NCBI RefSeq assembly: GCF_900177425.1
Contig: NZ_LT840184.1
Coordinates: forward strand, 6,233,763-6,297,335
From: Paenibacillus uliginis N3/975
GTDB lineage: Bacteria > Bacillota > Bacilli > Paenibacillales > Paenibacillaceae
Direction of reading: 5' to 3'
Length of the DNA: 63,573 bases
In this document: positions 27,537-35,281 of the stretch, piece by piece
How the letters are laid out: each line of letters opens with the position of its first letter
How positions within the stretch are numbered: position 1 is the first letter of the stretch
Made by a program: the position numbers and the translations under genes
The notes under the pieces: generated by a model
Seen by the model: the letters and a program-made list of their open reading frames with translations, nothing else
The model's database searches: none
Told to the model about the DNA's origin: nothing

Positions 27537-27878
27537 TTATTCACCCGAATTATGCGGTTGAATAATCGGAACTTCGTTCGGTGGATAAAGTCCGAACTTC
27601 TTCCTGGCGATTTGCCCGATATATTCGGGATCCTGCAGTCGTTCGACCTCAAGATTCAGCTCGTTCCACGCTTCTTGTACAGCCTTCTGCTCGGTGCGTT
27701 TCTCTGCCAGCGTTTCATTCCGATTCTGGATATGAACATTTTGAGACCAGAGCGTTGAACCTGCCCAGATCAAAAACAGCGCCATCATGGCCATATACAT
27801 TCTTCTGCGCCGAAGTGCGCCTCTGTTCTTTATTGTCTTTTGGGGAGCCTGCTTCGGTTGTTCAGCAAATCTTCCCAT
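27537..27878 (-). CDS. divIC: Cell division protein DivIC
   Basis: DivIC is the FtsB-like septum component that works with FtsL and DivIB. The 113-residue protein has a basic cytosolic N-terminus, one membrane segment (about residues 27-46, MYMAMMALFLIWAGSTLW) and an extracellular coiled coil (47-85) ending in the family-type QIARKKFGLYPPNEVPI. It is preceded by AGGAGGAATG and follows yabQ by 12 bp. Confidence 0.92.
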   Translation of the reverse strand: MGRFAEQPKQAPQKTIKNRGALRRRRMYMAMMALFLIWAGSTLWSQNVHIQNRNETLAEKRTEQKAVQEAWNELNLEVERLQDPEYIGQIARKKFGLYPPNEVPIIQPHNSGE

Positions 27879-27890
27879 GACTCATTCCTC

Positions 27891-28460
27891 CTAAAACCAG
27901 CGCTTCCACGCCTTTATAACCTTGTCCGCCACATGCTTGCACCACACCGGCATCACTATACGTGATGTGATCGGCCTCAGCATCCATTTCAGAAGACTCC
28001 AAAAAGGCAACAAGCATCGCAGTACCATACGTAAAAGGAACATGACCAATCTCCATAGAAGTTTGAACAGACCTTTCAGCAGGTTCAGGATACCCTTGAT
28101 CGGATTCCAGACCAATATGCGAAACATTGTCATTAAAACCGACAGCAAGCGTTTTGCCACCTGAATTAACATTACCACAAAACGTCTGGTTATAACACTC
28201 CATAATAAAAAATAGATCCAAACCCCTAGAAAGAGTCCTACAAACACATAAAAGCGCAGTTGGCCGTAGTTGGTAACATACAGCATCCTGAATACAAACA
28301 ACGCGGCTGCGATCCAGTAGACAAGGTCCAGCGCATGTTGTAACCATCTGGGAAAACGGAGCTGGCCTGCCAGCACCCGGTAGCTGTCATAGACCAGTCC
28401 CATGGCTGCTCCGGAGAAGAGCATCCAGAGCAGCGTTATCCATTGGATTTGCGGATTCAT
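27891..28460 (-). CDS. yabQ: Spore cortex biosynthesis protein YabQ
   Basis: The 189-residue membrane protein has an N-terminal YabQ domain with four hydrophobic segments (about residues 5-25, 40-60, 65-87 and one amphipathic) including GLVYDSYRVL. A long basic hydrophobic tail follows. In B. subtilis YabQ is a mother-cell protein needed for cortex formation. It overlaps yabP by four bases, so the two are co-translated. Confidence 0.9.
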   Translation of the reverse strand: MNPQIQWITLLWMLFSGAAMGLVYDSYRVLAGQLRFPRWLQHALDLVYWIAAALFVFRMLYVTNYGQLRFYVFVGLFLGVWIYFLLWSVITRRFVVMLIQVAKRLLSVLMTMFRILVWNPIKGILNLLKGLFKLLWRLVMFLLRMVLRCLLPFWSLLKWMLRPITSRIVMPVWCKHVADKVIKAWKRWF

Positions 28461-28738
28461 TTAAACAGCTTGCCGAGGAGGCTTTTATTTTTAGCCTGGG
28501 ATCCGGGATTCAGGTAGATAAGGGAATGTACCAGTCCTTCAATAGACAGCAGCCCCTCTTCCAGGCTGAGATTTTTAATATGTAAATTTTGCCCCCGGAT
28601 GGTCAGATGCCCGAGTTCGGTCTGCAGCAAAAACTCTTCACTGTCGAAACTCTCCACATTTTGGACGCCGGTTATGTCAAGCTGCTTACGGTTTTGCATC
28701 CGCAGGTCATGATGTTTACCCTTCCCTTGGTCGATCAT
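28457..28738 (-). CDS. yabP: Sporulation protein YabP
   Basis: The 93-residue YabP/YqfC-family protein is soluble with beta-rich segments: LDITGVQNVESFDSEEFLLQT and GQNLHIKNLSLEEGLLSIEG. The partner gene yabQ overlaps it. In B. subtilis it is expressed in the mother cell during sporulation; molecular role unknown. An AGGAGGGG RBS precedes the ATG at 28738. Confidence 0.92.
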   Translation of the reverse strand: MIDQGKGKHHDLRMQNRKQLDITGVQNVESFDSEEFLLQTELGHLTIRGQNLHIKNLSLEEGLLSIEGLVHSLIYLNPGSQAKNKSLLGKLFK

Positions 28739-28817
28739 GGCATGTACCCCTCCTTTTAAAAATAGCTTATGGGGTGGAGCCTGTCTTTAGAACTGCGGCT
28801 ATACCTTTTCGAACAAG

Positions 28818-28862
28818 TAGAAACAACTTCGTCGTCCTTCTCAATGACGACGAACGTTTCTC
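28818..28862 (-). other. Long hairpin in the yabP leader
   Basis: TTCGTCGTC and GACGACGAA form a perfect 9-bp stem around a nine-base loop, extended by outer GAAAC/GTTTC pairs. There is no adjoining T-tract on either strand. It lies between the rqcP terminator and the yabP RBS. It begins with AAGTAGAAAC, a string that recurs near 58035 in another intergenic hairpin. Confidence 0.5.
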
Positions 28863-28868
28863 GAGAAC

Positions 28869-28905
28869 AAAAAAGCACCCCCTCACATTCGTGAGAGAGT
28901 GCTTT
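28869..28905 (-). terminator. rqcP terminator
   Basis: On the minus strand AGCACTCTCTCAC pairs with GTGAGGGGGTGCT (with G-U pairs) followed by six T residues, directly after the rqcP stop. Confidence 0.8.
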
Positions 28906-28920
28906 ATAAGCAGATTGATC

Positions 28921-29199
28921 TTACCAGTTCAACCCGTTATCTTTGGCGATCGGTTCTTCCTTAACCAAGGCATAGAGGCTTGCAGCCTCATCTTTACGGG
29001 TCGTCTCGGCAAGACGCTCGACGCGGACTGTGACCAGCTTCTGGCCAAATTGGACCGTGATCTCGTCGCCCACCTTGACTGTACTGCTTGGCTTGGCCTC
29101 ACGGCCGTTGATCAGCACCCGTCCTTGATCCGATACATCCTTCGCTACGGTACGCCGTTTGATTAACCTCGATACTTTAAGGAATTTATCGACACGCAT
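28921..29199 (-). CDS. rqcP: S4-domain ribosome quality control protein RqcP (YabO)
   Basis: The 92-residue Hsp15-type protein is a single S4 RNA-binding domain (MRVDKFLKVSRLIKRRTVA, GRVLINGREAKPSSTVKVGD). RqcP works with RqcH in poly-alanine tailing of stalled nascent chains on 50S subunits; that is family knowledge. The ATG overlaps the HU stop codon by one base (TAATG), so the two are coupled. Confidence 0.93.
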   Translation of the reverse strand: MRVDKFLKVSRLIKRRTVAKDVSDQGRVLINGREAKPSSTVKVGDEITVQFGQKLVTVRVERLAETTRKDEAASLYALVKEEPIAKDNGLNW

Positions 29200-29471
29200 T
29201 ACTTTACAGCTTCTTTAAGTTTGTTACCCGCTTTGAATGCAGGAACGTTGGACTCAGGAATTTCGATAGTGTTACCTGTTTGCGGGTTGCGGCCCGTGCG
29301 GCCTGCGCGTTTGCGGGTTTCGAATGTACCGAAGCCGATCAATTGTACTTTGTCGCCGCTAGCAAGGGCGTCTGTGATTTCGCCAAGGAAACCGTTCAGG
29401 ACGTTCTCTACGTCTCTTTTAGTCAATCCGCTTTTGCTGGAAATGTTGTTGATCAGATCTGTTTTGTTCAT
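29199..29471 (-). CDS. hup: DNA-binding protein HU
   Basis: HU is a histone-like dimeric DNA-bending protein. The 90-residue length and the sequence MNKTDLINNISSKSGL plus the signature GFGTFETRKRAGRTGRNPQTG are typical. It sits between mazG and rqcP, an arrangement not found in B. subtilis but one I recall from Paenibacillus genomes. Confidence 0.97.
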   Translation of the reverse strand: MNKTDLINNISSKSGLTKRDVENVLNGFLGEITDALASGDKVQLIGFGTFETRKRAGRTGRNPQTGNTIEIPESNVPAFKAGNKLKEAVK

Positions 29472-29636
29472 GAATTAAATCCTCCCAATTATCAGAAAAG
29501 TAAAAGATTCCGTATTGCTGGCAGTAGATCAGCAGCATAAGCCGCGATTCACCTTACATGAATATTCTGGGTTTCTTACTGAATTCCTGCCGCAACACCC
29601 TATTTTTTTATTTTTTGCGAGAAAAAATATGTTTTT

Positions 29637-31151
29637 TCACGGCTTGTCGTCGCCATCGGGTGACGAAATTTGTTTGGCCGATTGCCACAAAACTTCCATC
29701 TCATCGAGCGTGCTGTCATGTACCGTCTTACCCTGTGCCTCCAGCTGTTCTTCGATATATCGGAATCTTGTAACAAACTTCCGGTTTGTTCTCGACAAAG
29801 CTTCCTCTGGATCCGCTTGGATAAACCGGGCCGCATTGCTTACAGCAAATAGTAAATCGCCCAGCTCAAGCGCCTGTTCATCCGGCGACTGCCCTTCGGC
29901 TACCGCTTCGCGGAGCTCAGCAAGTTCTTCCTCGATTTTTTGAAACACACCGTTGATATCATCCCAGTCAAAACCGACTTTAGATGCTTTCTTCTGCAGC
30001 TTGTAGGCCTTCATCAGCGCAGGCAGGTCACGGGGAATACCGTCCAGTGCAGATGCCTTTTCCGGATCAAGTCCCTTGCGCCGCTTCTCTTCTGCCTTCA
30101 TCTGCTCCCAGTTCTGTAGAGCAGCCTCAGCGTCCTTGGCGAGGTTCTCGCCAAACACATGAGGATGGCGGAAAATCAGCTTGTCGTTCAGGCCTTGAAT
30201 CACGTCATAGACCGTAAACGTACCGAGTTCCTCTTCCATCTGAGCGTGCAGCAAAATTTGAAGGAGCAAATCGCCAAGCTCCTCTTGCATATGCTCAGGG
30301 TCATCCTCATCAATCGTTTCCAGAACCTCGTATGTCTCTTCAATTAGGTTCTTACGGATGGACTCATGAGTCTGATCCCGGTCCCAAGGGCAGCCCTCGG
30401 GACTTCGAAGAATGCCGACAATTTCGTGAAGCCGGGCGAAGGTCCGATGACGAAGCTGATCGTCATCGCTCCGGGGCACGTAGACCAGCGACAGGTTTCC
30501 GTAACCCTCGATGCGGTCCAGTTCGTACAACGGAATGCGGACAATGGACTCTTCCCCTTCCACACCGAGTGCATGTCCTACAATAACCTCATACTCATCC
30601 GGATATATTTCCATCAGTGCGAGCTTAACCTCTGATGCAGTAAACATATCATACACTTGGCCGATCAGCGTATGAAGTTGCGGCTGAATGAGACTGCTGC
30701 GAAGTTCGGCAGCATCCAGCAGCTGAAAGCCTTCAATCGGATCAAATCCAAGGCGGACGAAGGCCTCGTCGAGGAAACTTTCGCCACCCAGCACCGTCAG
30801 AGTTATGTTCTGCTTCGAGCATCGCTCCCGAAGCAGCTTTACAGTCGCCTCCGCTACCATAGGGTGACCCGGCACTGCGTAGACAATCTCACTGCCGTCG
30901 CCCTCCGTCTGGGATGTTTGGATTAACGCAGAAGCAATGTAATCATAAACCTCCGGAAACGTGTCGTGGCTCTCATAGGCCTGGTCGAATGATTCCATCT
31001 TTACACCCAGGTCTTCCAGTGCCGTAATAACCGGGTGCGATAAGGTGCGCACATACACCTTGGCTGCGCGCTGCAATGTTTTCATAATGCCTAAAGTCAG
31101 CCTGTCCGGATTGCCCGAACCGAGACCGACAACCGTGATGGTTGCACTCAT
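29637..31151 (-). CDS. mazG: Nucleoside triphosphate pyrophosphohydrolase MazG/YabN
   Basis: The 504-residue protein fuses an N-terminal tetrapyrrole-methylase-like domain (residues 1-220: ITVVGLGSGNPDRLTLG, YAVPGHPMVAE) to two C-terminal MazG helical repeats. The first has CPWDRDQTHESIRKNLIEE and LGDLLLQILLHA; the second has FDWDDINGVFQKIEEELAEL and ELGDLLFAVSNAAR. MazG hydrolyses NTPs or dNTPs and cleans nucleotide pools. I use the ATG at 31151, preceded by GCGGAGGAA; the open frame extends further without a better start. Confidence 0.93.
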   Translation of the reverse strand: MSATITVVGLGSGNPDRLTLGIMKTLQRAAKVYVRTLSHPVITALEDLGVKMESFDQAYESHDTFPEVYDYIASALIQTSQTEGDGSEIVYAVPGHPMVAEATVKLLRERCSKQNITLTVLGGESFLDEAFVRLGFDPIEGFQLLDAAELRSSLIQPQLHTLIGQVYDMFTASEVKLALMEIYPDEYEVIVGHALGVEGEESIVRIPLYELDRIEGYGNLSLVYVPRSDDDQLRHRTFARLHEIVGILRSPEGCPWDRDQTHESIRKNLIEETYEVLETIDEDDPEHMQEELGDLLLQILLHAQMEEELGTFTVYDVIQGLNDKLIFRHPHVFGENLAKDAEAALQNWEQMKAEEKRRKGLDPEKASALDGIPRDLPALMKAYKLQKKASKVGFDWDDINGVFQKIEEELAELREAVAEGQSPDEQALELGDLLFAVSNAARFIQADPEEALSRTNRKFVTRFRYIEEQLEAQGKTVHDSTLDEMEVLWQSAKQISSPDGDDKP

Positions 31152-31247
31152 AAAGCTTCCTCCGCTCTTCGTCCGCCTTAGCAAGGGCGGTGTTTGTCGT
31201 ACACTACTATACCACAGACGAAAAAACATCTCACGCCGGGCCACTCA

Positions 31248-32933
31248 TCAGCGCATCACATGCATTGCCTTGAGCATTGCTGCCAGCGGTCTGCCGACCT
31301 TCGGCAGCATGAGAAGCTCCTCCTCTGTGAGGAGCTTCGTGAGCGCGGCTCCCGCCAGAAAGGCGCCGCCTCCAGCCACGACGCCGACCAGACTTGCGGC
31401 TGCGGCGCTTATGCGGCCCGGGGCAAATCCGGACGCTGCAAGAATGCTGCTGGCCGCGCTAGCAGCACCCCAGGCGGCCAGCGCCAGTCCCGCGAGCATA
31501 AACGCGGGCTTGGCAAGCAGGTTTACAGCACGAAGCCGGACGCCGATAGAGCGAACCAGCATGGCCACGTTCAACGCAGCGGCGACGAAATGCGCGGCCA
31601 CGCCGGCAATGGCTGCGCCGGTAATACCCCACTCAGGCACCAGCAGTAGGTTAAGCCCTAGCTTAAGCAGAGCTGCCGCCAACAGATGGACCGCCGGAGC
31701 CCTGACGATGCCAACGCCCTGCAATAACGCCGCTGAGATGATGCTAACCGTGCCGCCAACCGCCGTGAAAGAGATCCAGCGCATGACGCCGCTGCCTTCC
31801 GCATCCTGATACAGCATAATGTTGATCGGTTCGGCCAGCACAGCCAGGCCAACGGATGCTGCAAGGCCAAACAGCCAGAACCAACGCAGCGCCAAGCGGC
31901 ACTGGTTGACCACTTGCCCGATCTCTCCTTTAAATTTAGCTTCCGCTAGGGCAGGAATAAACAATACAGACAGTGAAGTAGCCATCATGGTCACAAGCTG
32001 CACAAGCGGAAGCCCCCGGTTATATACACCAAATTCGGCCATCACAGCCCCACCCGGCAAACCGATGTCTTTCAGCAGTCTAGGTACAGTAAACGTGTCT
32101 ACGAGACCGATTAGCGGCACAGCAAGTGCGCTTAAGCATATAGGTACCGCATAAACAGCCAGACGCCGAAGCATTTGGCCATACCCTTCCCGCGCTGCAG
32201 GCAGCTGAACTGTATGGTGATGCTGTTCTGCTGCACGCGAGCCATTGCCTTCCGGCTCTTCCCCCACAGTCATTGTTCTCCGCGAAAAAGCATGTTTACG
32301 CCAATAGAATGCCATCACAAGCAATCCTGCCGCTCCGCCTGCAGCTGATCCGAACAGCGCACCGGCTGCAATCTCATCAACATCTGCCCCTGCACCTGTC
32401 ATGTATAGCAGAAGAATGATCATGACAGCCACACGCACGCTCTGCTCCACAATCTGCGATACCGCTGTCGGTACCATGTTGTGAAGCCCCTGAAAATATC
32501 CCCGCAGAAGCGCCATCCACGGCACAAAAGCCAAGGCCAGTGCCCCGCTGCGAAGTGCAGGTACGACATGATCATCTCCGATCCATACTCCGAGCTGCGG
32601 AGCGCCGAAATACATAGCCGCTCCCAGTATAAGACCGAACAAGACAAGGACGGCCGTCGATACACGAAGCATCCTCCAGCTGTCTTCCCGCCGTCCCGCT
32701 GCCTCATATTCGGCCACATATTTCGATAGAGCCGCCGGGAATCCGGCCGCGGCTATCGTAATGATCATCATGTATAAAGGGTAAACCGTATTATAAATGC
32801 CGAAAACAGCATCGCCGCCCATGTTTTGCAGCGGTATTTTTTGCAATGTTCCAATCAGCTTGGAGACAATCGCTGCTGCGCTGAGAATAAATGCCCCTTG
32901 AAGAAGCCTTGATCCTGATTCAGTAGGTTTCAT
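31248..32933 (-). CDS. MATE/MOP-family polysaccharide exporter, SpoVB/YabM-like
   Basis: The protein (about 561 residues from the ATG at 32933) has 14 predicted membrane segments and the N-terminal pattern LLQGAFILSAAAIVSKLIGTLQKIPL. This is typical of the SpoVB/MurJ-related flippase superfamily. It occupies the yabM position between spoVT and mazG. Substrate is probably a lipid-linked glycan; sporulation use is possible but not shown. The C-terminal 150 residues are unusually Ala-rich and the corresponding DNA (about 31260-31620) is markedly GC-rich. Confidence 0.85.
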   Translation of the reverse strand: MKPTESGSRLLQGAFILSAAAIVSKLIGTLQKIPLQNMGGDAVFGIYNTVYPLYMMIITIAAAGFPAALSKYVAEYEAAGRREDSWRMLRVSTAVLVLFGLILGAAMYFGAPQLGVWIGDDHVVPALRSGALALAFVPWMALLRGYFQGLHNMVPTAVSQIVEQSVRVAVMIILLLYMTGAGADVDEIAAGALFGSAAGGAAGLLVMAFYWRKHAFSRRTMTVGEEPEGNGSRAAEQHHHTVQLPAAREGYGQMLRRLAVYAVPICLSALAVPLIGLVDTFTVPRLLKDIGLPGGAVMAEFGVYNRGLPLVQLVTMMATSLSVLFIPALAEAKFKGEIGQVVNQCRLALRWFWLFGLAASVGLAVLAEPINIMLYQDAEGSGVMRWISFTAVGGTVSIISAALLQGVGIVRAPAVHLLAAALLKLGLNLLLVPEWGITGAAIAGVAAHFVAAALNVAMLVRSIGVRLRAVNLLAKPAFMLAGLALAAWGAASAASSILAASGFAPGRISAAAASLVGVVAGGGAFLAGAALTKLLTEEELLMLPKVGRPLAAMLKAMHVMR

Positions 32934-33116
32934 CGTCTGTAACCATTCCTTGCCTCTCCTGTTTAACAGGTCCTTTGATATCCCATTATAACCGGAACCG
33001 GAACACAGACTCAAAATTAGACTAGCTGATGTTCATTTCCGCACGTATTCCTAAGGTCACTAAACCTGTCACCACTAGTCCATACGCGGTCCAAACATAT
33101 ACTTTCTTATCTCATC

Positions 33117-33170
33117 AAAAAAACTCCCACCTGCCTCGGACCGGTACGGCCCGAAGATCAGCGGGAGTAG
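33117..33170 (-). terminator. spoVT terminator
   Basis: On the minus strand ACTCCC and GGGAGT close a long hairpin followed by seven T residues, 30-80 bp after the spoVT stop. Confidence 0.75.
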
Positions 33171-33201
33171 TTACTTCTATGCGGAAAGGAGCGTCTTAAT
33201 C

Positions 33202-33744
33202 TTATTGCTCCATTTGTTTGCCAAGAAATGCAGCGGCTGTTTCAGCCATCTTCACTTCCATCTGGCCCATCGTAACCGATTCGTCTTTATTCAGCAGCAG
33301 CACACTACCGATCGGATCTCCACCTGTAACGATTGGAGCCGCTACAAAGCAGGAAAATTCCTCAGGTGTATCTTTACTGATCTCATATGTGCCTTTGTTC
33401 GTTTCCAACACAGTCTTGCGGTTTTCCATACAGTTTTCGAGCAGGTTACCGATCTGCTTGTCCAAATATTCTTTCTTGGATCCCCCGGCTACAGCGATGA
33501 ATGTATCGCGGTCGGAGATGATCGTAATGTGACCTGTGCCTTCATACAATGATTCGGCATACTCCTTCGCGAAGTCTCCCAGTTCCCCGATTGGAGAGTA
33601 TTTCTTTAGAATTACTTCTCCATCCCGGTCAACAAAAATCTCAAGCGGATCTCCTTCACGGATACGCAGTGTGCGTCTAATTTCTTTTGGGATGACCACG
33701 CGCCCGAGGTCATCTATACGGCGGACGATTCCAGTAGCTTTCAT
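33202..33744 (-). CDS. spoVT: Stage V sporulation protein T (AbrB-type regulator)
   Basis: SpoVT modulates sigma-G-dependent genes in the forespore. The 180-residue protein has an N-terminal swapped-hairpin AbrB domain (residues 1-52, ATGIVRRIDDLGRVVIPKEI) and a C-terminal GAF-like domain (about 60-178) with FSCFVAAPIVTGGDPIGSV. Length matches the B. subtilis protein. It has its own terminator and a sigma-G-like promoter, so it is probably monocistronic. Confidence 0.96.
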   Translation of the reverse strand: MKATGIVRRIDDLGRVVIPKEIRRTLRIREGDPLEIFVDRDGEVILKKYSPIGELGDFAKEYAESLYEGTGHITIISDRDTFIAVAGGSKKEYLDKQIGNLLENCMENRKTVLETNKGTYEISKDTPEEFSCFVAAPIVTGGDPIGSVLLLNKDESVTMGQMEVKMAETAAAFLGKQMEQ

Positions 33745-33839
33745 TTCACATGTTGCCCCACTTTCTTAAGAAGATTTTTCAACTACTGATCGATACGGGA
33801 AGAGGATGTCCCCAGGTATATAAGTGTAATGTCTGACCA

Positions 33840-33869
33840 TAGTATTCATCCTTTCCCATATCCTTATAC
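33840..33869 (-). promoter_or_regulatory. Candidate sigma-G promoter of spoVT
   Basis: On the minus strand GTATA (33865-33869) and AATACTA (33840-33846) are 18 bp apart, close to the forespore sigma-G pattern. It lies about 95 bp upstream of spoVT, which is sigma-G-dependent in B. subtilis. Of the 33745-34171 gene-free stretch, apart from this and the terminator at 33934, I see nothing recognisable. Confidence 0.45.
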
Positions 33870-33933
33870 ATACTCAGTCCTATATTGGTTGCGAAAGAGT
33901 TATTTTCTTTTTGAACCAGCAGGGATATCGGGC

Positions 33934-33969
33934 AAAAAGATCCATAACGCAGTATCCGCGCTATGGATC
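33934..33969 (-). terminator. Terminator after mfd-prsA
   Basis: On the minus strand GATCCATAGCGC pairs with GCGTTATGGATC (one G-U pair) and is followed by five T residues. It lies about 200 bp after the foldase stop, upstream of the spoVT promoter. Confidence 0.75.
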
Positions 33970-34171
33970 CATCGACATCCTTTAACACACCTCAAAAACG
34001 TAGCTCAGCCCGAGATACAGGATAAACTGCATAAATGAGGGGCCGGAAGGAAACCGATCCTCATCTGCGCGATTTTGTTTTTTTCATCGGATGACTGACT
34101 AAGGACTAGTGGATAGACTGTGAAAAAAACACGGGGCTGAGCCTGCTGTCCTGAGCTAGCTTGTCCGCTTC

Positions 34172-35281
34172 CTATTTCCCGGTATCTTCCGTTTTCTTGT
34201 TGTCTTCTGTTTGCTTGCCGTCTTTCGTTCCCTCGTCTGTTGCAGGGGCATTATCCGTGCTTTCGGCTCCCTTGTCCTCACCTTCAGTAGCTGGTTTGTC
34301 AGGAGTCTCACTCTTTGGAAGATCCATTTTTTCAATCAGATCGTTCAGCTCATTCTTCATGAACGTGTCGACTTTGGCCGAAGCCAGTTCGTTATGAATA
34401 CCTTCCTTCTGGGTATCACTCAGCTTGTCATACGTGACTTCCTTACGGCTTTCAACCTTCATGATATGGTAACCATAATCTGTCTCAACAGGGTCACTGA
34501 TTTTGTTCAGCGGAAGCGTCAGTGCTTGTTCTTTGAATTGGGTAACCCAGGTGCGGGCTTCCTTGTTCTCATACAGGCCACCTTGATCCTTGGAGCCCGT
34601 ATCCTCGGAATACTCCTTTGCAACCTTAGCAAAGTCCTCACCCTTGTCCAGTTTAGATTTAACCTCTTTAGCAAGTTTTAAAGCATCTTCTTTCTTGCGC
34701 TCCTTGCCTTCCAGATCTGTAAAACCAATCAGAACATGGCGGACACTAATTACCGAGTAGTCCAATTTATTGCTCTCGAACTCCTTCTTGATATCCTCTT
34801 CCGTCACCTTGTTCTTCTGATCCTCCATCACGGTCATAACGCGAAGCATGTAATTCTTAAAATCCTGCTCCGTCAGTTTTTGAGCATCGAGAGCTTTTTT
34901 GAATTCCTCTTCACCCATCGCGTTTTTGTACTGCTTCACCATATCATCTGCCTGTTTTTCGGCTTCTTTCTTCGCCTCATCACCAGCTTTGGAATAAAGA
35001 TATTCGTAAGTAACTCCCTGCTTGGCCAAATACTCTTTGAATTGGTCCATCTGCAAGAACTGGGCGTATTCTGGAGACATGAACTGCATAACCCGCTGTT
35101 CCAGGTCGAATTCCTTCTCGGTGATTTCCCCACCCTTGTATTTAACGACGACTTTGCTGTCGTCCTTCTGTGGTTCTTTATTATTAGTGTCGTTCCCGCA
35201 TGCAGCGAGCACCGACATGGACATTACCGCAGTAAGCGATACGATAAATGTTTTCCATGCCTTTTTATTTCTTGACGGCAT
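34172..35281 (-). CDS. PrsA/SurA-like peptidyl-prolyl isomerase lipoprotein
   Basis: The 369-residue protein has a lipoprotein signal with lipobox LAAC (Cys near residue 28). A SurA-type helical N-domain and a parvulin domain (about 185-285) follow, with ISVRHVLIGFTD, GGLYENKEA and VETDYGYHIMKV. The tail of about 50 residues is Glu/Asp/Lys/Thr-rich. It is likely an extracytoplasmic foldase. I take the ATG at 35281, after AGGAAGGGAG. This lies 17 bp inside the end of mfd, so expression is coupled to the repair gene. B. subtilis has no foldase at this place. Confidence 0.87.
   Translation of the reverse strand: MPSRNKKAWKTFIVSLTAVMSMSVLAACGNDTNNKEPQKDDSKVVVKYKGGEITEKEFDLEQRVMQFMSPEYAQFLQMDQFKEYLAKQGVTYEYLYSKAGDEAKKEAEKQADDMVKQYKNAMGEEEFKKALDAQKLTEQDFKNYMLRVMTVMEDQKNKVTEEDIKKEFESNKLDYSVISVRHVLIGFTDLEGKERKKEDALKLAKEVKSKLDKGEDFAKVAKEYSEDTGSKDQGGLYENKEARTWVTQFKEQALTLPLNKISDPVETDYGYHIMKVESRKEVTYDKLSDTQKEGIHNELASAKVDTFMKNELNDLIEKMDLPKSETPDKPATEGEDKGAESTDNAPATDEGTKDGKQTEDNKKTEDTGK

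Noticed and set aside
31151..31244. Extended N-terminus of MazG in the open frame
   Set aside because: The 31 extra residues are not family-like, and a strong RBS precedes the internal ATG at 31151.
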